A stretch of DNA of 64,000 nucleotides. Source: Caulobacteraceae bacterium. GTDB taxonomy: Bacteria > Pseudomonadota > Alphaproteobacteria > Caulobacterales > Caulobacteraceae. Under the pieces are notes generated by a model. It saw nothing but the letters and a program-made list of their open reading frames with translations, was not told where the DNA came from and did not search any database. A program made the position numbers and the translations under genes. This document shows positions 61,736 through 64,000 of this stretch, piece after piece (the stretch's first letter is position 1; each line of letters begins with the position of its first letter). The stretch is from positions 1 to 64,000 of the forward strand of contig JAFBAO010000052.1 of assembly GCA_019247715.1 (NCBI GenBank). The letters run 5' to 3'.

Positions 61736-62144
61736 ACTCGCCTCCGTTGAGCATGCGCGCCAGTTTCGGTCCTGACGAGCCTATCTGGACGAGCTCGAGG
61801 CGTATGTGGTCCCGTGTCTGGTGGAAACAGCCGGGCAACCAGGCGCCGTCGGCGTCCTTGGCGACGAACTCCAACGTCGAGCCCAGGCTCTCCAGCCGCG
61901 CTGACTCGCCCCGCATGTCGTCGACCCAGATCCCGAGGTGGTGAAGGCCCAGCTTATCGAAGAGGCCGCCATCGCGGCGCTTGATGAGCTCGATATAGGG
62001 CGGACCTTGCAGCGAATAGGCGAAGAGCGCGTCGCCCTGGAGGGGGGCCCAGGTGAGTCCCAGGAGCCTAGTGAGGTCCTCCATCGCGGCCGGAACGTCT
62101 TCGACGACAATCGAGACGTGGTAGGCGGGCATTATCGAAGCCAT
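61728..62144 (-). CDS. VOC superfamily protein
   Basis: 138 aa from ATG 62144 with AAGGAAGGAG. N-terminal YHVSIVVEDVPAAMEDLTRLLGL and the later LHHLGIWVDDMRGESARLESLG are the paired VOC motifs; RLELVQIG is the final strand. Metal residues are the His in the two halves. It lies between P450 (29 nt) and the hot-dog protein (8-nt overlap). Epimerase, lyase or thiol-transferase roles are possible. Confidence 0.85.
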   Translation of the reverse strand: MASIMPAYHVSIVVEDVPAAMEDLTRLLGLTWAPLQGDALFAYSLQGPPYIELIKRRDGGLFDKLGLHHLGIWVDDMRGESARLESLGSTLEFVAKDADGAWLPGCFHQTRDHIRLELVQIGSSGPKLARMLNGGEYA

Positions 62145-62173
62145 ACACTCCTTCCTTCTGGTCCGAGCCGGCG

Positions 62174-63418
62174 TCAGCCGGCATCGAAGATCACCGGCAG
62201 GCGGTCGAGGCCCCACATCCCGCCCGCCCCCGCGGACTTCCAGGCGATCTCGCCGTTGAGCCTGAGGTTGGTGAGGCGCGGAAGCAAAGCCGCCAGGCAT
62301 TCCTGCAGCTCGGCGCGCGCGATGAAATTGCCGAGGCAGAAATGACGCCCGTGGCCGAAGGTCAGATGGGTGACAGCGCCAGCATCGCGGGTTACGTCGA
62401 AGGTGTTGACGTCGGGGCCCCATATCTCGGGCTCGAAGTTGGCGGACACGAAATTGGTGAACAGCAAAGTTCCCGCCGGAAAGATGACGTCGCGGTATTC
62501 CGTATCCTCGGGTACGTAGCGCGGCTGGCCGCCGACCGAAGAAAGGTACCGAAGACTTTCCTCGACCGCGCTCGGGATCAGGGTCGGATCCTCCACCAGT
62601 CGGGCCAACTGGTCGGGGTGCTGAAGCAGCGTCGCGAAGGTGATTCCAATCTGGCTGCGCGTCGTATCAATTCCAGCGAGCAGCATCGCCTCGACGATCG
62701 ACTGGAGCTCTTCGGTCGATAGCTTGTCGCCCGCTTCCTCCGAGGTGATGAGCTCGTCAAGCAGGTAGTGCTGCGGGCGTTTGCGCCGGTCCTCGATCAA
62801 CGCCGCGGTATAGGCGTCCAGCTCGCGGTGGGCCTGCACCGTGGAAGACATGCTCGCAAGGAATTCGCCGCGTCCGTAGACACGGAAGATCTCGCGGGTC
62901 CAGTCAAAGAACCGCTGCCTGTCCTCGGCGGGGGCGCCGACCAACTCGCAGATCACCGCCACTGGAAAGCTATTGGAGAGATCTCGAACCAAATCGGCGC
63001 GGCCTTCGCGAACCATCGCATCGACGATCTTGCCAAGCTCCTGGCGCATGAAAGGCCGCAGGCGTTCGGCGCCCGCCGCCGAGAAGGCAGGATTGACAAG
63101 GCGGCGCAGGCGGACGTGGTCAGCGCCCTCACTCCGCAGAAATGGGTTAGGCCGCCGCGCCAGAAAGCCTTCGTCGGTCACGCCGGATCGCCGGAGCGCT
63201 ACGTTGCCTCCGTTGACGAACCGACGGTCACGGTGGATCGCCGCCACATCTTCGTAACGAAGGACGGAGTAGGCGCCGTCGGGCGTGCGGGCGATCCAGC
63301 TGCGCGCCCGCGCCTCGGCCAAGCGCTCGAGGCGGAAGTCGTCGTTCGGCGCCATGGGCGGCAAAGTCGGCAGTTCGAGCTCGGTGATGACGTGCGCCCC
63401 GCCTGTCGTCTGCGCCAT
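62174..63418 (-). CDS. Cytochrome P450
   Basis: 414 aa from ATG 63418 with GGGGAGAGGA. I-helix AGIDTT at 248-253, ExxR at 287-290 (EESLR), and the heme ligand C361 in FGHGRHFCLG. This size is that of soluble bacterial class I P450s that need a ferredoxin and reductase, which are not seen here. It begins the operon P450 - VOC - hot-dog - SnoaL and faces the IclR regulator, a likely controller. It would hydroxylate a hydrophobic substrate. Confidence 0.95.
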   Translation of the reverse strand: MAQTTGGAHVITELELPTLPPMAPNDDFRLERLAEARARSWIARTPDGAYSVLRYEDVAAIHRDRRFVNGGNVALRRSGVTDEGFLARRPNPFLRSEGADHVRLRRLVNPAFSAAGAERLRPFMRQELGKIVDAMVREGRADLVRDLSNSFPVAVICELVGAPAEDRQRFFDWTREIFRVYGRGEFLASMSSTVQAHRELDAYTAALIEDRRKRPQHYLLDELITSEEAGDKLSTEELQSIVEAMLLAGIDTTRSQIGITFATLLQHPDQLARLVEDPTLIPSAVEESLRYLSSVGGQPRYVPEDTEYRDVIFPAGTLLFTNFVSANFEPEIWGPDVNTFDVTRDAGAVTHLTFGHGRHFCLGNFIARAELQECLAALLPRLTNLRLNGEIAWKSAGAGGMWGLDRLPVIFDAG

Positions 63419-63655
63419 GCCATCCTCTCCCCGTTCCCTCGCAACCGGTGCCGCCACCGGCCCGTCGACGCAGAATTCTGTCTAACGTTCAAAAAATATA
63501 TAGCGCCTCGATTGGGGCGCCCACAACATTTTGCGTCCGCCGTCGCCGCCCGCGCCGGACGCAAGGCGATGTGGCGACCGCCGTCCTTCTGGCGTACACG
63601 GTCAGGGGTTGGCGTTCCGCCGCCAGGAAGCAGGTCGCCGGCATCTGAGGTTTGA
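63419..63655. promoter_or_regulatory. Divergent promoter between P450 operon and IclR gene
   Basis: 237 bases with an unusually AT-rich core at 63484-63503 (AACGTTCAAAAAATATATAG). The TATATA at 63497-63502 could be a -10 element on either strand, and AACGTT is a small palindrome of the kind regulators bind. The position suits IclR control of the P450 operon. Not proven. Confidence 0.45.
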
Positions 63656-64000
63656 ATGAGCGTTGAATCTGAGGACCGATCAGCGGCCGGCTTTACTGGC
63701 CCTCGCGCGATGTCGCGCGTCTTGCGGTTGTTCAGTCTGCTCAGCGCGGAGCCTCACGGGCTCTCGCTCGCGGAGTTGAGCGAGAAACTGGATTCGCCGA
63801 AAAGTACGCTGCTGAACTCGCTGCGGCCGTTGGAGGTCGAAGGATTTCTTCTGTCTGGCGAAGGCCGCTATCGGCTGGGTCCCAGGGTCTTCCGGTTGGC
63901 CGCGCAGATAACCATGACATGGTCGCTTCCTCGGCTCGCGCGCCCGTATCTCAGTGAACTGGCGGCGGCGACGGGCGAGACCGCGACGCTTTCGGTTCTG
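63656..64000 (+). CDS. IclR family transcriptional regulator, N-terminal part (3' end outside window)
   Basis: 115 codons from ATG 63656 without a stop to the window end. The N-terminal winged helix is clear: SRVLRLFSLLSAEPHGLSLAELSEKLDSPKSTLLNSLRPLEVEGFLL, then YRLGPRVFRLAAQI, the usual hinge into the effector domain. The family responds to small aromatic or lipid intermediates, often as a local repressor or activator of divergent genes. It faces the P450 operon. The effector domain is not in the window. Confidence 0.92.
   Translation, partial: MSVESEDRSAAGFTGPRAMSRVLRLFSLLSAEPHGLSLAELSEKLDSPKSTLLNSLRPLEVEGFLLSGEGRYRLGPRVFRLAAQITMTWSLPRLARPYLSELAAATGETATLSVL

Noticed and set aside
1..64000. 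CRISPR arrays, tRNA or rRNA genes
   Set aside because: No regularly spaced repeats, no cloverleaf or T-loop sequence and no rRNA-like stretch was recognised by eye.

Overview
The window is high-GC DNA with dense, short-spaced genes, GTG and TTG starts, a TonB-dependent receptor and many oxidoreductases. This suits an aerobic, xenobiotic- or lipid-degrading alphaproteobacterium of the Caulobacterales or Sphingomonadales type. That assignment is inference from gene content; no rRNA or tRNA was seen. Almost everything is accessory catabolism. The clear core gene is ppc near the right end.

Layout. (A) 1-6720, plus strand: end of a DUF1214-like protein, an intact SDR and a degenerate SDR, a SnoaL-like protein, a carboxymuconolactone decarboxylase-like protein, an acyl-CoA synthetase and a sulfotransferase. 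(B) 6779-13004: a divergent SDR, a 14-TM exporter, and a minus-strand operon PPOX - aldo/keto reductase - amidohydrolase - SDR, the SDR frameshifted. (C) 13251-15462: glycine-zipper envelope protein, extended SDR, SnoaL-like protein. (D) 15658-20285, plus: alpha/beta hydrolase, VOC protein, carboxylesterase and Baeyer-Villiger-type monooxygenase, the last two overlapping. (E) 20310-23793, minus: MFS transporter, an unrecognised protein with a possible HxD...H...R iron site, and a phosphotriesterase-type lactonase. (F) 24131-27888, plus: DUF1214-like protein, Ddn-like deazaflavin reductase, SMP-30-type lactonase and LLM-class oxidoreductase. (G) 27938-31197: carboxyltransferase subunit and an MFS transporter. 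(H) 31315-43619, minus: TonB receptor (frameshifted), acyl-CoA synthetase, phosphotransferase, amidohydrolase (frameshifted), Rieske oxygenase with a small unknown partner, then VOC, DUF1214-like, sulfotransferase and SDR. (I) 43744-54241: second 14-TM exporter, hot-dog proteins, Gfo/Idh/MocA enzyme, dienoyl-CoA reductase-like SDR, a Tat-exported beta-helix protein, enoyl-CoA hydratase and GMC oxidoreductase. (J) 54573-57404: atypical Gfo/Idh/MocA protein, EthD-domain protein and a second enoyl-CoA hydratase. (K) ppc, then an intergenic palindrome and an IS6-like transposase remnant. (L) 60574-64000: SnoaL, hot-dog thioesterase, VOC and P450 operon, divergent from an IclR regulator cut by the window end.

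How it may work together (inference): outer-membrane uptake by the TonB receptor and MFS permeases; oxygenation by the Rieske enzyme, P450, monooxygenase and GMC enzyme; ester and lactone opening by esterases, phosphotriesterase-like and SMP-30-like hydrolases; CoA activation by two ligases; and beta-oxidation by hydratases, SDRs and hot-dog enzymes. The substrate is not readable from the sequence, but a cyclic, ketone-bearing hydrophobic compound such as a terpenoid or steroid fits. The most unusual patterns are three DUF1214-like paralogues (two next to sulfotransferase and SDR genes), three deazaflavin-associated families, several enzymes lacking canonical catalytic residues, and three frameshifts at G/C-rich tracts.
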